Notes: generated by a model from the sequence alone, not told the origin. Shown: positions 37,050 through 47,945, numbered from the stretch's first letter. The stretch is 64,000 nt of DNA from Acinetobacter sp. XS-4 (GCF_023920705.1 NZ_CP094657.1:1798001-1862000), one strand, 5' to 3'. Numbers and translations are program-made.

Positions 37050-37907
37050 ATGAATGCATTTTTTCAGTCAAAGTCAGCCCAAGATTTTTCTAAAATTTCT
37101 GCATCAATTGACATTACAGTGCGCCAGTTAGACTTATCTTTTTCAGACGAAATACCAGAGTTTTGGTTTAACGATAATCCCTTGCTGACCATGTTATTTA
37201 CTGCCTTATCAAGTGCTTTCCCAGATGGTGAACGGCAGTTTATTTATAGTGTGCGTAATTATCAGGACAAAATTAGCGACCCTGTTTTGCTTAAACAAGT
37301 CCGAGCTTTTATTGGTCAAGAAGCTCATCACGGCAAAGAGCACGATGCACTTAATGCCGTGATGCTTAAAAAAGGTTATCCAGTTGAACGTATTTATAAG
37401 CGTTTTAAAAAGATGAACCGTATGTTACAGCAACGATTTTCTTTAGAGCATCAGTTGGCTTGTACAGTATGTATGGAGCATCTAACAGCAATTTTAGCGG
37501 ACTATTTTATTAGTATCGCGCCTGAAGACTTAGAGTTATTTGACGTTCATTTGCGAAAAATTTGGGCTTGGCATGCCATTGAAGAAACAGAGCATAAAGC
37601 TGTGGCGTTTGATGTCTATCAATCTTTAGTGAATAGACCTTATTTCTTACGGTTGGTGATGTTAGAAACTACGCTTTCTTTTCTCATAATTACCAGCAGA
37701 GGAACAAAAGAGCTTTTAAAGGCTTCTGGCAAAAATAGAGATTTTAAAAGTCTATATGTAGGTTTGAAATATTTGCTTGGCGGTCAAGGTGTAATCCGAA
37801 AAATTAGCCGCAGTTACTTAGATTTTTATTCTAAAGATTTCCATCCTTGGCAACATGATAACCGTGTGCAAATGATGAAATTAAAAGACATATATCTCAA
37901 TAAATGA
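37050..37907 (+). CDS. PF10118-type predicted metal-dependent hydrolase
   Basis: Protein of 285 residues of the family annotated as metal-dependent hydrolase (PF10118), probably all-helical and diiron-binding. Potential ligands are clustered: IGQEAHHGKEH near residue 90, CMEHLTAILADYF near residue 140 and HAIEETEHKAVAFDVY near residue 178, a pattern of paired E/H helices like ferritin-type proteins. Third gene of the operon (13-bp gap after ADC). A paralogue lies at 48063-48959. True reaction unknown. Confidence 0.82.
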   Translation: MNAFFQSKSAQDFSKISASIDITVRQLDLSFSDEIPEFWFNDNPLLTMLFTALSSAFPDGERQFIYSVRNYQDKISDPVLLKQVRAFIGQEAHHGKEHDALNAVMLKKGYPVERIYKRFKKMNRMLQQRFSLEHQLACTVCMEHLTAILADYFISIAPEDLELFDVHLRKIWAWHAIEETEHKAVAFDVYQSLVNRPYFLRLVMLETTLSFLIITSRGTKELLKASGKNRDFKSLYVGLKYLLGGQGVIRKISRSYLDFYSKDFHPWQHDNRVQMMKLKDIYLNK

Positions 37908-37931
37908 TTTTTAAATTTAGGAAGAAACAAA

Positions 37932-39158
37932 ATGACAAAACCTAATCTAAAGCCCACATTAGCAAGCCCTTTAACTTTAGCCTGCGGCATTACCATTCCA
38001 AACCGAATTGCTAAATCTGCGATGAGTGAACAACTTGCCGATCGGCATGGCTCACCTACAATTGACTTACAACAGTTGTATGCAGCTTGGGCCAGAGGTG
38101 GAGCAGGGTTGTTAATTACAGGCAATGTGATGATTGACCATCGTGCTTTTGTGGAACCACGAAATGTGGTTTTAGAGTCAGCAGCATTTCTGCAAGCAAA
38201 CAAATTATGGGCTCAGTCTGCACAAGCCAATGGCAGCAAAATTATTATGCAGATTAATCACCCTGGTCGTGTTGCAGTTTTACCACTTTTGAAAAAACCA
38301 ATAGCTCCTTCAGCACTTGGGCTTGATTTACCTGCTATGAATATTATTCGTATTCCTCGTGCGATGACCGAAGCGGAAATATATGAACAGATTAATCGAT
38401 TTGCTCAAACTGCGAAGCTGGCTGTTGAAGCAGGTTTTGATGGAGTACAGGTGCATGCAGCACATGGTTATTTACTCTCACAATTTTTATCACCTTTGGC
38501 TAACGTTCGGACAGATAAGTGGGGCGGTAGTCCTGAAAACCGACGCCGCATGTTGATTGAAATAGTTCAGGCTGTACGAGCTGCAATAGGAAAACACAAA
38601 ATATTAAGTGTAAAACTCAACTCTGCCGATTTTCAAAAAGGTGGATTAAGCTCTGAAGAGTCGATGGATATTGCGTTAGCACTCGAAAAAGAGGGAATCG
38701 ATTTACTCGAAATTTCGGGTGGAAATTATGAGTCTCCAGCGCAGCTCGGATATACGCCAGAAAGACAAGTAGAGCGCGATGCTTATTTTATAAATTATGC
38801 AGAAAGTCTAAGACAAAAAAGTAAATTACCACTCATGTTAACTGGTGGGTTACGTAAAGCCAGTTTTATGAACCAGATTGTGGCGGATGGAGTGGTTGAC
38901 CTTATAGGAATGGCACGTCCATTTGCTACACAACCAGATTTGGCAAAGCAACTTTTGGCAGGGAAATCGATAATAGAACCCGCTCATGTGCCTTCAATTG
39001 GCTATAAACCTGTAGATGCCTATTTGCAACTCGCTTGGCATGCTTCGCAATTTCGCCGTATTAGTCGTGGGCAACAACCTAAAGCAATTAAGGGATTAAT
39101 TAGAACATTTGTTGCTTTTGGCCCACGTATGGGGTGTAACATTTTGACTCAGAAATAA
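37932..39158 (+). CDS. Old Yellow Enzyme-type NADH:flavin oxidoreductase
   Basis: FMN TIM-barrel oxidoreductase of 408 residues, paralogous to 24995-26233: IPNRIAKSAMSEQLADRHG, MQINHPGRVAV, QVHAAHGYLLSQFLSPL and LMLTGGLRKASFMNQIV are conserved. AGGAAGAAACAAA precedes the ATG. Last gene of the SDR-ADC-PF10118-OYE operon; likely reduces an enone produced or consumed by the partner SDR. Confidence 0.88.
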   Translation: MTKPNLKPTLASPLTLACGITIPNRIAKSAMSEQLADRHGSPTIDLQQLYAAWARGGAGLLITGNVMIDHRAFVEPRNVVLESAAFLQANKLWAQSAQANGSKIIMQINHPGRVAVLPLLKKPIAPSALGLDLPAMNIIRIPRAMTEAEIYEQINRFAQTAKLAVEAGFDGVQVHAAHGYLLSQFLSPLANVRTDKWGGSPENRRRMLIEIVQAVRAAIGKHKILSVKLNSADFQKGGLSSEESMDIALALEKEGIDLLEISGGNYESPAQLGYTPERQVERDAYFINYAESLRQKSKLPLMLTGGLRKASFMNQIVADGVVDLIGMARPFATQPDLAKQLLAGKSIIEPAHVPSIGYKPVDAYLQLAWHASQFRRISRGQQPKAIKGLIRTFVAFGPRMGCNILTQK

Positions 39159-39192
39159 TGAATAAGACGTTTTAATTCATCTTATTCATAGT

Positions 39193-39219
39193 CTATAGCC
39201 GACGTATGAGCGGCTATAG
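39193..39219. terminator. Hairpin between convergent genes
   Basis: Perfect 9-bp stem CTATAGCCG / CGGCTATAG around the loop ACGTATGAG, located after the OYE operon and after the convergent LysR gene. No T-run, so terminator function is probable only. Loop resembles that of 18598-18632. Confidence 0.6.
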
Positions 39220-39258
39220 TTAAGAATATCTAATCTAATGAAAAACAATTAGGTAAAA

Positions 39259-40152
39259 TTACAGTCGTAATGCTTCTACTAACAGCCGAAATAATGGTGA
39301 AGACTCACGACGGCTCGGGTAATACATGTAGTAACCTGAATAACTCATGTCCCAATCTTTTAATATCGTGACAAGATTACCTTTTTGTATTTCGGCCTCG
39401 ACCATAATTTTCGGTAGCCATACAATACCTAGTCCATCTAAACCCGCCTTTAATTGTAATCTGGCATGGCTAACAACCATTGAAAACTCAGGAGATAGAA
39501 CCTGAACCTCTGAGTTCTCTTGTGCTTTTTTAAATTCCCATGATTGAATCCGTTCATGGCTGGGTAAACGTAATCCAACACAACGATGTTGAGGTAAATC
39601 ATTAGGAGTTTGAGGAGCACCATATGTTTGCAAATAGGCAGGAGAAGCCAAAGTCATCATTTCTAACTCGTGGCTGACTTTAACTGAGATCATGTCTTTA
39701 TGGACATTTTCTCCCAATCGAATCCCAATATCGTAGCGATCTTTAACAATATCTGTAAAGGCATAGTCCATGGTCAGTTCAAGTTGTATGTTGGGATGGT
39801 CGTGTGAAAATTTAGATAATTTATCCCATAATAAAAAGTTGAGACTAATTTCCGTCCCATTAATTCGTAACTTGCCGCGAGGTGAATCCCGAAATTCATT
39901 TAAGTTATAGAGCTTTTGTTCAATGCCGGTGATGAGAGGTTCAATATCATTAAGAAGTTGCTCACCTTCTTGTGTAAGGGAAACGCTTCGAGTGGTGCGG
40001 TTCAAAAGTTTAATACCCAGCCTTTGTTCAAGCATTTTAAGCGTATAGCTTAAAGCAGACTGGGACACACCTAATTGTCCAGCAGCTTTAGTAAAGCTCC
40101 TTGTTTGAGCAACAATAATAAACGATTTCAAATCATCTAAATTTTCAGACAT
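39259..40152 (-). CDS. LysR-type regulator
   Basis: LysR regulator of 297 residues with HTH SFTKAAGQLGVSQSALSYTL and the RTTRSVSLTQEGEQLL wing, a type often found next to aldo-keto reductases and dehydrogenases. It is divergent from the aldo-keto reductase gene with a 157-bp spacer, which should contain its operator. It resembles the regulator at 62733-63647 more than the HcaR-like pair. Confidence 0.87.
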   Translation of the reverse strand: MSENLDDLKSFIIVAQTRSFTKAAGQLGVSQSALSYTLKMLEQRLGIKLLNRTTRSVSLTQEGEQLLNDIEPLITGIEQKLYNLNEFRDSPRGKLRINGTEISLNFLLWDKLSKFSHDHPNIQLELTMDYAFTDIVKDRYDIGIRLGENVHKDMISVKVSHELEMMTLASPAYLQTYGAPQTPNDLPQHRCVGLRLPSHERIQSWEFKKAQENSEVQVLSPEFSMVVSHARLQLKAGLDGLGIVWLPKIMVEAEIQKGNLVTILKDWDMSYSGYYMYYPSRRESSPLFRLLVEALRL

Positions 40153-40300
40153 TGGAGACCTCGAAAATACTACTTTTTTTGTTAATAGAATGTGATTAAT
40201 AAAATATTCATATAAATGTAATCGAAATTGCCTAGCTAATACATTCCTTATTGTCGAGTTATAGTTATTTTTTAACCAACACCTACTATGTGCGTGGTGA

Positions 40301-41161
<861 letters not shown>

Positions 41162-41177
41162 GTCTAGATGAGGAAAG

Positions 41178-42230
41178 ATGATGAAATTTTTAAATACCAT
41201 TTTAATGTCGGCAGTAATTACGACTTCTGGTGCTGCTGTTGCAGCAGATAAAAAAGATAACCCTTTTGGCCTAGTGTATGGCGGTGCAATTACTAAAAAT
41301 CTTAAAGGGCAAGTCAATATTCATCCTGTCACCTATAAGCTGAATGGTTTGGATATTGTCGCCAATGTTTATACCCCAGCTAATTATGATGCCAATAAGA
41401 AATATCCCGCAGTGGTAGTGGCGCACCCAAATGGTGGAGTAAAAGAACAAGTTGCCGGATTATATGCACAGCGCCTCGCTGAACAAGGTTATATCACCAT
41501 TACGGCAGATGCTGCTTATCAAGGTGGAAGTGGTGGCCAACCGAGGAGTGTAGATAAACCTGCAAATCGTATTGAAGATGTTCATGGCATGGCCGATTTC
41601 ATTACCCAATATGCAGGTGTAGATAGCGACCGTTTAGGTTTACTCGGAATCTGTGGTGGAGGTGGCTACTCATTGGCAGCAGCGGAAACGGACAAACGCT
41701 TTAAAGCTGTAGCGACATTAAGCATGTTTAACTCAGGACGAGTTCGCCGTAATGGTTTTGCAGATTCTCAGTTAGACACGATTCAGCAGCGTTTAAAGCA
41801 AGCCTCTGATGCTCGTGCTCAGGAAGCAGCTGGAGGTGCGGTTCTCTATGCAGGTGATGCCGATATGACGGATGAACAGATTGCTAAATTGCCATTTGAG
41901 ATGTATCGCCAAGGTTATGAATATTATTGGAGAACACATGCTCATCCAAATTCAACTTTTAAATATACCATGAGCAGTTTACTTGACCTGATGCGTTGGG
42001 ATGCAACCGATCAAATTGAGTTGATTAATCAGCCTTTATTAATGATCGCAGGTAGTCAGGCAGATAGCCTTTATATGACTGAAGATGCCTTTGCTAAAGC
42101 TACAGGTACAAAAGATAAAGTCTTATTCAAAATTCCAAATGCGACGCATATCGAAACGTATTGGAAGCCTGAATATGTCAAACAGGCAATGGGTCAGTTG
42201 ACCGCTTTCTATAGCAAAAAATTGAAATAG
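41178..42230 (+). CDS. Exported dienelactone hydrolase-like protein with Cys nucleophile
   Basis: Alpha/beta hydrolase of 350 residues with a signal peptide (LMSAVITTSGAAVAADKK). The nucleophile elbow reads LLGICGGGGY, so the nucleophile is a cysteine as in dienelactone hydrolase, and the acid and His are likely in MIAGSQADSLY and NATHIETYW. Two adjacent ATGs; AGGAAAG precedes the first. Resembles DLH-like proteins associated with stress or xenobiotic clusters. Substrate unknown; likely periplasmic. Confidence 0.82.
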   Translation: MMKFLNTILMSAVITTSGAAVAADKKDNPFGLVYGGAITKNLKGQVNIHPVTYKLNGLDIVANVYTPANYDANKKYPAVVVAHPNGGVKEQVAGLYAQRLAEQGYITITADAAYQGGSGGQPRSVDKPANRIEDVHGMADFITQYAGVDSDRLGLLGICGGGGYSLAAAETDKRFKAVATLSMFNSGRVRRNGFADSQLDTIQQRLKQASDARAQEAAGGAVLYAGDADMTDEQIAKLPFEMYRQGYEYYWRTHAHPNSTFKYTMSSLLDLMRWDATDQIELINQPLLMIAGSQADSLYMTEDAFAKATGTKDKVLFKIPNATHIETYWKPEYVKQAMGQLTAFYSKKLK

Positions 42231-42269
42231 AAAACTTTGTGATTTGCATATTATAGGATGAGAGGAAAT

Positions 42270-43406
42270 ATGATGAAAAATCAGGTAAATGCCTTACTTG
42301 TAATGAGTTCTCTCTCTGGAGGGGTTTGGGCTGAAGACAAGATAGAGCAACAGATTACTCGAGTAGAGCAGCTTGCTATTCAATCTGCCCAAGACAACAA
42401 CTTTTCAGGTAAAGCCGAATTTTCACGTTTTCCTGTCATGCCTTCAACAGGTAATGTTGCGCCTGCCATTGTTCGTTTTGAAACAGGGGCTATCACGCAC
42501 TGGCATACCCATCCTCACGGTCAATATTTAATTGTGACTGAGGGCGAAGGGCGGACACAAGAATGGGGGAAGCCTATTCAAATCATTCATCAGGGAGATG
42601 TGATCTGGTGCCCACCTAATGTTAAACATTGGCATGGAGCAAGTGAACATAGCCCAATGTCGCACATCGCCATGAGTCCAGTTGCTACAGATGGCAAAAG
42701 TGTTACATGGTTAGAAAAAGTAAATTTACCTGATGCTCAACCAACATCAGAATCTTCCAAAATTCGTAAATCAGTGGTGTTAAATCAAAAGCAATTAAGT
42801 TTGATTCCAATTGCTGCATTTACTGCAAGAGGAGATATTAAAAAACTTAAGCCCGCATTAGTCAGTGGGTTGAATAGCGGTTTAACGGTCAATGAAATTA
42901 AAGAAGTATTTGCACATCAATATGCTTATGCAGGCTTTCCGCGTGCATTAAATGGGATGCTAACTTTTAAAAGCCTACTTGAAGAGCGTGAGAAAAAGGG
43001 TATTAAAGATACGCAGGGCGCAATGCCAAGCACTTTACCAAGTAATACCGATTATTATCAGCTTGGTATAGAACGACTAGCTTATCTGAATAAAACCTCT
43101 ATCGAAGATAATTCAAAACCATTGTTCGATAATTTTTCACCTACGATGGATCAGGCTTTGAAAGCCCATTTATTTGGTTATCTGTTTAGCCGAGATAACT
43201 TGCCTCCTTTAGAGCGTGAATTAGTTGTTGTGAGTACGCTATCTGCATTAGGAGATGTAAATGCGCAATTACGTTCGCATTTAAGAATTACTCAAAATCT
43301 TGGTGTAGATGCTACTCAAATGCAGAAAATTATGACGACTTTACAGCAAGCCGTTGGCAATGATTTGGCAAACAATGCTCAAAGTGTTGTACAGCAATTA
43401 AAATAA
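42270..43406 (+). CDS. Cupin - carboxymuconolactone decarboxylase fusion protein, exported
   Basis: Protein of 378 residues with a probable signal peptide (NALLVMSSLSGGVWAED), an N-terminal cupin domain with metal motifs HWHTHPHGQYL and VKHWHGAS (residues about 70-130), and a C-terminal half with two carboxymuconolactone-decarboxylase-like repeats (HQYAYAGFPRALNGMLTF; RELVVVSTLSALGDVNAQL). The AhpD-type CxxC pair is absent. ATG 42270 is chosen over 42258 because GAGAGGAAA sits directly before it. Third gene of the operon. Role unknown; a cofactor-free lactone or peroxide reaction is possible. Confidence 0.82.
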   Translation: MMKNQVNALLVMSSLSGGVWAEDKIEQQITRVEQLAIQSAQDNNFSGKAEFSRFPVMPSTGNVAPAIVRFETGAITHWHTHPHGQYLIVTEGEGRTQEWGKPIQIIHQGDVIWCPPNVKHWHGASEHSPMSHIAMSPVATDGKSVTWLEKVNLPDAQPTSESSKIRKSVVLNQKQLSLIPIAAFTARGDIKKLKPALVSGLNSGLTVNEIKEVFAHQYAYAGFPRALNGMLTFKSLLEEREKKGIKDTQGAMPSTLPSNTDYYQLGIERLAYLNKTSIEDNSKPLFDNFSPTMDQALKAHLFGYLFSRDNLPPLERELVVVSTLSALGDVNAQLRSHLRITQNLGVDATQMQKIMTTLQQAVGNDLANNAQSVVQQLK

Positions 43407-43422
43407 TTGAGATGAGAAAGAA

Positions 43423-44523
43423 ATGATAAATACCAACTCGATGTTCGGCAAAGTGCTGCTCTCAATCTGTATTGCGGCTTCAATTTCAGCCTGCTCAATC
43501 AACCCTCAGCAATCAAATATTTTAAAGATTGCCCAACAAGGTAATTTTGCAGCGGGTGGGAAAGTGATTCAAACTGCGGGTCAATTTGATGATAAACAAT
43601 TGTTTACCCCCCAAGGTCAAACTTTGCATGGCGACCATGCTTCTGTATTTTATCAAATTCCTGAAAATGCCCGTCCTCATCCACTGGTTTTTTTACATGG
43701 TGCAGGCCAATCGGCAAAAACATGGGGAACAACACCTGATGGCCGAGAGGGGTTTCAAACAATTTTTCTACGTCAGAATTTCCCGATTTATGTAGTGGAT
43801 CAGCCACGTCGTGGACAAGCAGGCCAATCGACTGTAGCCGCGGAAATACCTGTAACGACTAACGACCAAGCTTGGTTTAATATGTTCCGTATCGGGCAAT
43901 ATCCTAATTTTTTTAATGGCGTACAGTTTTCAAAAAATCCAGAAGCTTTAAATCAATATTTCCGTCAAATGACGCCAAATACTGGAGCTTATGATGAACA
44001 GGTAATTAGCGATGCAATGGTTGAGGTTTTGAAGAAATCGGGAGATGCTGTACTCATCACCCATTCACAAGGGGGTGGGCCAGGTTGGTGGACAGCAATC
44101 AAATCTAGTCAGGTCAAAGGCATTGTGGCGTATGAACCGGGAAGTGGTTTTGTTTTCCCTGAAAATGAACTGCCTGAGTCGATGTTGAGTGCTACAGGAA
44201 CATTGGCTCCGACCCCTGTAAAAATGGCACAGTTCGAGAAGCTGACCAAAATGCCAATCATTATTTATTATGGCGACAACATTCCCACTGAAAAAAATGG
44301 CTATGCAGGCCAGCAAAATGCAGGGCAAGACAATTGGCGTGTGCGTTTAAAAATGGCACAGCTTTGGGTTGATAAGATTAATCAACATGGTGGACAGGCT
44401 CAATTAGTCCATTTGCCAGAAATTGGTATTTATGGAAATACTCATTTTCCTTTTTCTGATCTAAACAACGGACAAATTGCACAACTGCTTTCACAATGGC
44501 TTAAGCAAAATAAACTGGACTGA
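43423..44523 (+). CDS. Alpha/beta hydrolase lipoprotein
   Basis: Serine hydrolase of 366 residues with a lipoprotein signal (ASISAC lipobox, cysteine about residue 24). LVFLHGAGQSAKTW provides the oxyanion region, LITHSQGGGPGWW the nucleophile elbow, and the conserved catalytic His is probably in GNTHFPFSD. Resembles the large esterases seen in clusters with cupin/CMD proteins. Fourth gene of the operon (16-bp gap). Likely anchored in the envelope; substrate unknown. Confidence 0.84.
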   Translation: MINTNSMFGKVLLSICIAASISACSINPQQSNILKIAQQGNFAAGGKVIQTAGQFDDKQLFTPQGQTLHGDHASVFYQIPENARPHPLVFLHGAGQSAKTWGTTPDGREGFQTIFLRQNFPIYVVDQPRRGQAGQSTVAAEIPVTTNDQAWFNMFRIGQYPNFFNGVQFSKNPEALNQYFRQMTPNTGAYDEQVISDAMVEVLKKSGDAVLITHSQGGGPGWWTAIKSSQVKGIVAYEPGSGFVFPENELPESMLSATGTLAPTPVKMAQFEKLTKMPIIIYYGDNIPTEKNGYAGQQNAGQDNWRVRLKMAQLWVDKINQHGGQAQLVHLPEIGIYGNTHFPFSDLNNGQIAQLLSQWLKQNKLD

Positions 44524-44561
44524 TTCATTTTTATCTAAGCAAAATTTATAGAGTTTCTCAA

Positions 44562-45776
44562 ATGCCAACATCATCTGCCCCCATCTCATATTCTAAAAAT
44601 ACCATACAGACCTCAAGCTGGTTCTTTATGGTGATTTTAGGTGCATTAATGGCATTTACGTCACTTTCTACAGATATATACTTACCAGCCATGCCACAAA
44701 TGGCACATGAATTAAATGGGAATGTTGAGCTGACAGTTACAGGGTTTCTGGGTGGCTTTGCATTGGCGCAGTTAATATGGGGCCCAATGAGCGACCGTAT
44801 TGGACGGAAAATTCCTTTATTTATTGGCATGATTCTTTTTGTAATTGGTTCAATTGGGTGTGCATTATCACAATCGATTGAACAGATCGTATTTTGGCGA
44901 GTTTTTCAGGCTTTTGGTGCGTGTACAGGTCCAATGCTTGCTCGTGCGATGATTCGAGATCTGTATGCTCGAACCCAAGCTGCTCAAATGCTCTCTACAC
45001 TTACCATTATTATGGCAATCGCTCCGATTGCTGGGCCACTACTGGGTGGGCAAATCATCAAGTTTAGTACTTGGCATAGTATTTTCTGGTTATTAGCAAT
45101 GATTGGCGGAGTAATGTTTTTTGCCTTATTCTTTTTACCCGAAACTCATGTAGTAGAAAAGCGAACTACATCCTCAGTGATGAATACGTTTAGGAATTAC
45201 CGACAGTTACTCAGTAATGGGCAGTTCATGCGTTATACATTATGTGTGACTTTTTTCTATGTTGCTGCTTTTACTTTTATTGTTGGCTCACCCTTTGTGT
45301 ATATTTCTTTTTATGGCGTAGATGCACAACATTATGGTTGGTTATTTGCACTCAATATCATCGGCGTAATGGGGCTTAGTTTTGTAAATCGAAACTTGGT
45401 CAAACGATTTAGCCTCGATCAATTACTCAAATTTACTACTGCAATTGCCATGTTGGCGCTATTAATCCTTTGCCTTTTGTTCTATGCCCAGATAGGGGGA
45501 ATCTATAGCATTATTGCAATGGTTTTTGTCTTTTTTTCTATGAATGGCATGATTGCTGCCAACTCAACCGCGGCAGCCCTAGATGGCGTACCTGAAATGG
45601 CTGGTTCAGCATCGGCGCTGATTGGTTCATTGCAATATGGAAGTGGGATCATTTCTTCATTATTACTTGCATGGCTATCTATGGATACACCTACGACCAT
45701 GATTGTGATTATGACGTTTTTTACAATACTTAGTGCAGTCATGGTTTGTCTTCCGATGAAAAATGGAATTAGCTAG
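44562..45776 (+). CDS. Bcr/CflA-type MFS drug exporter
   Basis: DHA1-type MFS transporter of 404 residues: FTSLSTDIYLPAMPQMA in helix 1, GPMSDRIGRKIPLFIG between helices 2 and 3, and about twelve hydrophobic segments. Bcr/CflA members export bicyclomycin, chloramphenicol and small organic molecules. It follows the lipoprotein hydrolase gene by 38 bp and may be the last gene of the operon, exporting a substrate or product of the hydrolases. Confidence 0.87.
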   Translation: MPTSSAPISYSKNTIQTSSWFFMVILGALMAFTSLSTDIYLPAMPQMAHELNGNVELTVTGFLGGFALAQLIWGPMSDRIGRKIPLFIGMILFVIGSIGCALSQSIEQIVFWRVFQAFGACTGPMLARAMIRDLYARTQAAQMLSTLTIIMAIAPIAGPLLGGQIIKFSTWHSIFWLLAMIGGVMFFALFFLPETHVVEKRTTSSVMNTFRNYRQLLSNGQFMRYTLCVTFFYVAAFTFIVGSPFVYISFYGVDAQHYGWLFALNIIGVMGLSFVNRNLVKRFSLDQLLKFTTAIAMLALLILCLLFYAQIGGIYSIIAMVFVFFSMNGMIAANSTAAALDGVPEMAGSASALIGSLQYGSGIISSLLLAWLSMDTPTTMIVIMTFFTILSAVMVCLPMKNGIS

Positions 45777-45927
45777 ACTTTTGGAATTATTTTTAATTAG
45801 CTTTAAACAATTATTTTGTTATTGTTTACTTAGTCTGAAGCCATTACATGTTTTTTATAGTAATAGGCCTTCTAAATTACATGATATGAAAAATTTATAG
45901 TTCTGACTCAGGTTGAGAGATAGAGAC

Positions 45928-46821
45928 ATGAAATGTGTTATCAGGATTCTATTAAAGATAAATATTTTATCTTTTTTATTCATTAATATAGTGTTTGCAG
46001 CTACTGTTCCAAGTGGGCAGTTGAGTGGTTCTTTTTCTGAGGCAGCAGGGAGTAACAGAAGTTATTTTGTTACCTTACCTAAAAATTATACTCCTCTAAA
46101 AAAATACAAACTTGTATTAGTTTTTGCTGGAACAGATACTACCGGTAAAGAAATGAGGGATTGGTTTGGTTCAGGATGGAATGCTTCTGTACCTGGTCTA
46201 GAAAAGAATATGCAAGATACGATCTTTATTTACCCAGATCAGAAATGGCGCTGGGGTTCAGATCGAGGATGGGCATTAGGACCTAATGGTGCTGACTTTG
46301 TTGGCAATCATGATATTAAGTTCACAGAGGAGTTGTTAGCTTTAGCAAAACGTAACTATTCTATTGATTCTACAAAAGTATTTGTAACAGGGCATTCTTG
46401 GGGCGGTGATATGGCTGCTGTAGTAGGGTGTTTTTTGGGTGATCAATTTAAAGCAATTGCACCTGTAGCCGCAAATCGTCCTTATTGGTTTTATAATAGT
46501 AATAACACTGCAATCAAATGCAAAGGTAAACCTGCTGTCTGGACTGTATTTGGTTTGGCCGATGATTATTTTGGGGATGATAGTCCTAATGGATTATTTG
46601 GGAAAGAGCAAAATAAGTTTTGGATAAACAGTTATGGATGTAATACCTCGGCAACTAAAAAACTATCGAATGAAACGATTGAATATACACAATGTAAGAC
46701 TGCACCAGTAAGACTGACTCTTTATCGCTCAGGTCAGTATTCTGGAGGTGGGGATTTAACAGGACATTATCCACCTGATTATTTCTTAAAAAATGTTTCT
46801 ACATGGTTCTCTAGTTTTTAA
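45928..46821 (+). CDS. Secreted esterase, PHB-depolymerase/feruloyl-esterase-like
   Basis: Alpha/beta hydrolase of 297 residues with a signal peptide (ILSFLFINIVFAATV). LVFAGTDTTGKEMRDW, nucleophile elbow GHSWGGDM, and a C-terminal GHYPPDYF supplying the His fit the LpqC/feruloyl esterase-like group. An upstream TTG (45913) is less likely than ATG 45928. Extracytoplasmic ester hydrolysis, perhaps releasing aromatic acids such as hydroxycinnamates from esters, is a plausible link to the hca/mhp cluster but unproven. Confidence 0.8.
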   Translation: MKCVIRILLKINILSFLFINIVFAATVPSGQLSGSFSEAAGSNRSYFVTLPKNYTPLKKYKLVLVFAGTDTTGKEMRDWFGSGWNASVPGLEKNMQDTIFIYPDQKWRWGSDRGWALGPNGADFVGNHDIKFTEELLALAKRNYSIDSTKVFVTGHSWGGDMAAVVGCFLGDQFKAIAPVAANRPYWFYNSNNTAIKCKGKPAVWTVFGLADDYFGDDSPNGLFGKEQNKFWINSYGCNTSATKKLSNETIEYTQCKTAPVRLTLYRSGQYSGGGDLTGHYPPDYFLKNVSTWFSSF

Positions 46822-46830
46822 TATTTTAAT

Positions 46831-46876
46831 AAATGATGGCTAGGCATCTTAAAAGCAACTTGGCCATCATTTTTAT
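46831..46876 (+). terminator. Terminator after the secreted esterase
   Basis: Stem AAATGATGGC / GCCATCATTT with a 22-nt loop and T-rich tail, between convergent genes. Confidence 0.75.
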
Positions 46877-46934
46877 TATTTACTATCATGTTGGAGTACA
46901 TAAACTTTTTTTGAAAGTAAGAAAAAGTTTGGGG

Positions 46935-47945
46935 CTAACTTTCATAACGTCTTGGAGTCCTACCCGTCCAGCGTTTAAATGCACGAGAAAAATTAGTTAC
47001 GTCTGTATAGCCTAAATGATCAGCGATATAGTTTAAGCTTAGACTTCGATTTTTTAAAAAACCAAGTGCTTTGTTACACCGAACATTTTCAACGATATCT
47101 CTAAAGTTAGTTTGTTCATCTAGTAGTTTACGTTGCAAAGTTCGTTCTGAAATATCAAGTTTTTTACAAACTTCGGTAATTGTACTAATACCCATAACTT
47201 CATCATAAACCAAGTCTTGTACTAGACTGGTAAAGTCTGATTTTTTTAAAAAATTACGTAATTGAGCCTTACATTGCTCTCTCATTAATCTTTCTGTAAT
47301 TGGATCTGAGGTAAGTAGGGGGATTTCAAGAATTTCTTTTTGAAAAACTAATCGCGTATATGGTTGTTTATAATTTACTTTACCAGGTAATAGTTTTTCA
47401 AAGTCTTCAAAATATTCAGGTCTTTCAAATTCAACATCAGCATATCCTGTTAATGAATGTCCAGAAACAGCTTTCCCCATTTGAACGAAGCCGAGCAAAA
47501 GAGCAACGTGAACAACATCAATATAAAGATAGGATTGATTATGGTTAAAGTTTAAATATGCATATTCGTTGTCAATTTCGAGGGTGATTTTATGAATTGT
47601 CGACTGAAGCGAAATAAATTCTTGTGCAATTTTTAATGCATCGTGTACGTTCTTCGCAGCTAGAGCTGCAAACCCAATAAGCCCATGACAAGTTACAGTC
47701 ATTTGCATGCCAAGATAGAAACCGAAAGCTAAAGACGGTTCTTTTGTAAGCGTTAATGCTCTATGTAGAGTCTGAATAGCAGCATTAAAGTCGACATGCC
47801 AGAGAGGTTCTAATAGTTTTTCTTGTTGAATTCCTGTCCCTTGCAATAAATCTTCTTTTGATATTTCCCATCTTGAAGCAACGTCTGCAATGAGCGCTAT
47901 ATAAGCACCAGGTATTGTATTTTTGGTTTTCTCATCACGCATCAT
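46935..47945 (-). CDS. AraC-family regulator (OruR/ArgR-like)
   Basis: AraC-type regulator of 336 residues with the PF12625-type N-terminal domain (CHGLIGFAALAAKNVHDALK) and HTH motifs STITEVCKKLDISERTLQRK and LNYIADHLGYTDVTNFSRAF. Divergent from a PF10118 gene by 117 bp, the same arrangement as 34336-35382 and its operon. Two adjacent start codons (47945, 47942) exist. Confidence 0.87.
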   Translation of the reverse strand: MMRDEKTKNTIPGAYIALIADVASRWEISKEDLLQGTGIQQEKLLEPLWHVDFNAAIQTLHRALTLTKEPSLAFGFYLGMQMTVTCHGLIGFAALAAKNVHDALKIAQEFISLQSTIHKITLEIDNEYAYLNFNHNQSYLYIDVVHVALLLGFVQMGKAVSGHSLTGYADVEFERPEYFEDFEKLLPGKVNYKQPYTRLVFQKEILEIPLLTSDPITERLMREQCKAQLRNFLKKSDFTSLVQDLVYDEVMGISTITEVCKKLDISERTLQRKLLDEQTNFRDIVENVRCNKALGFLKNRSLSLNYIADHLGYTDVTNFSRAFKRWTGRTPRRYES

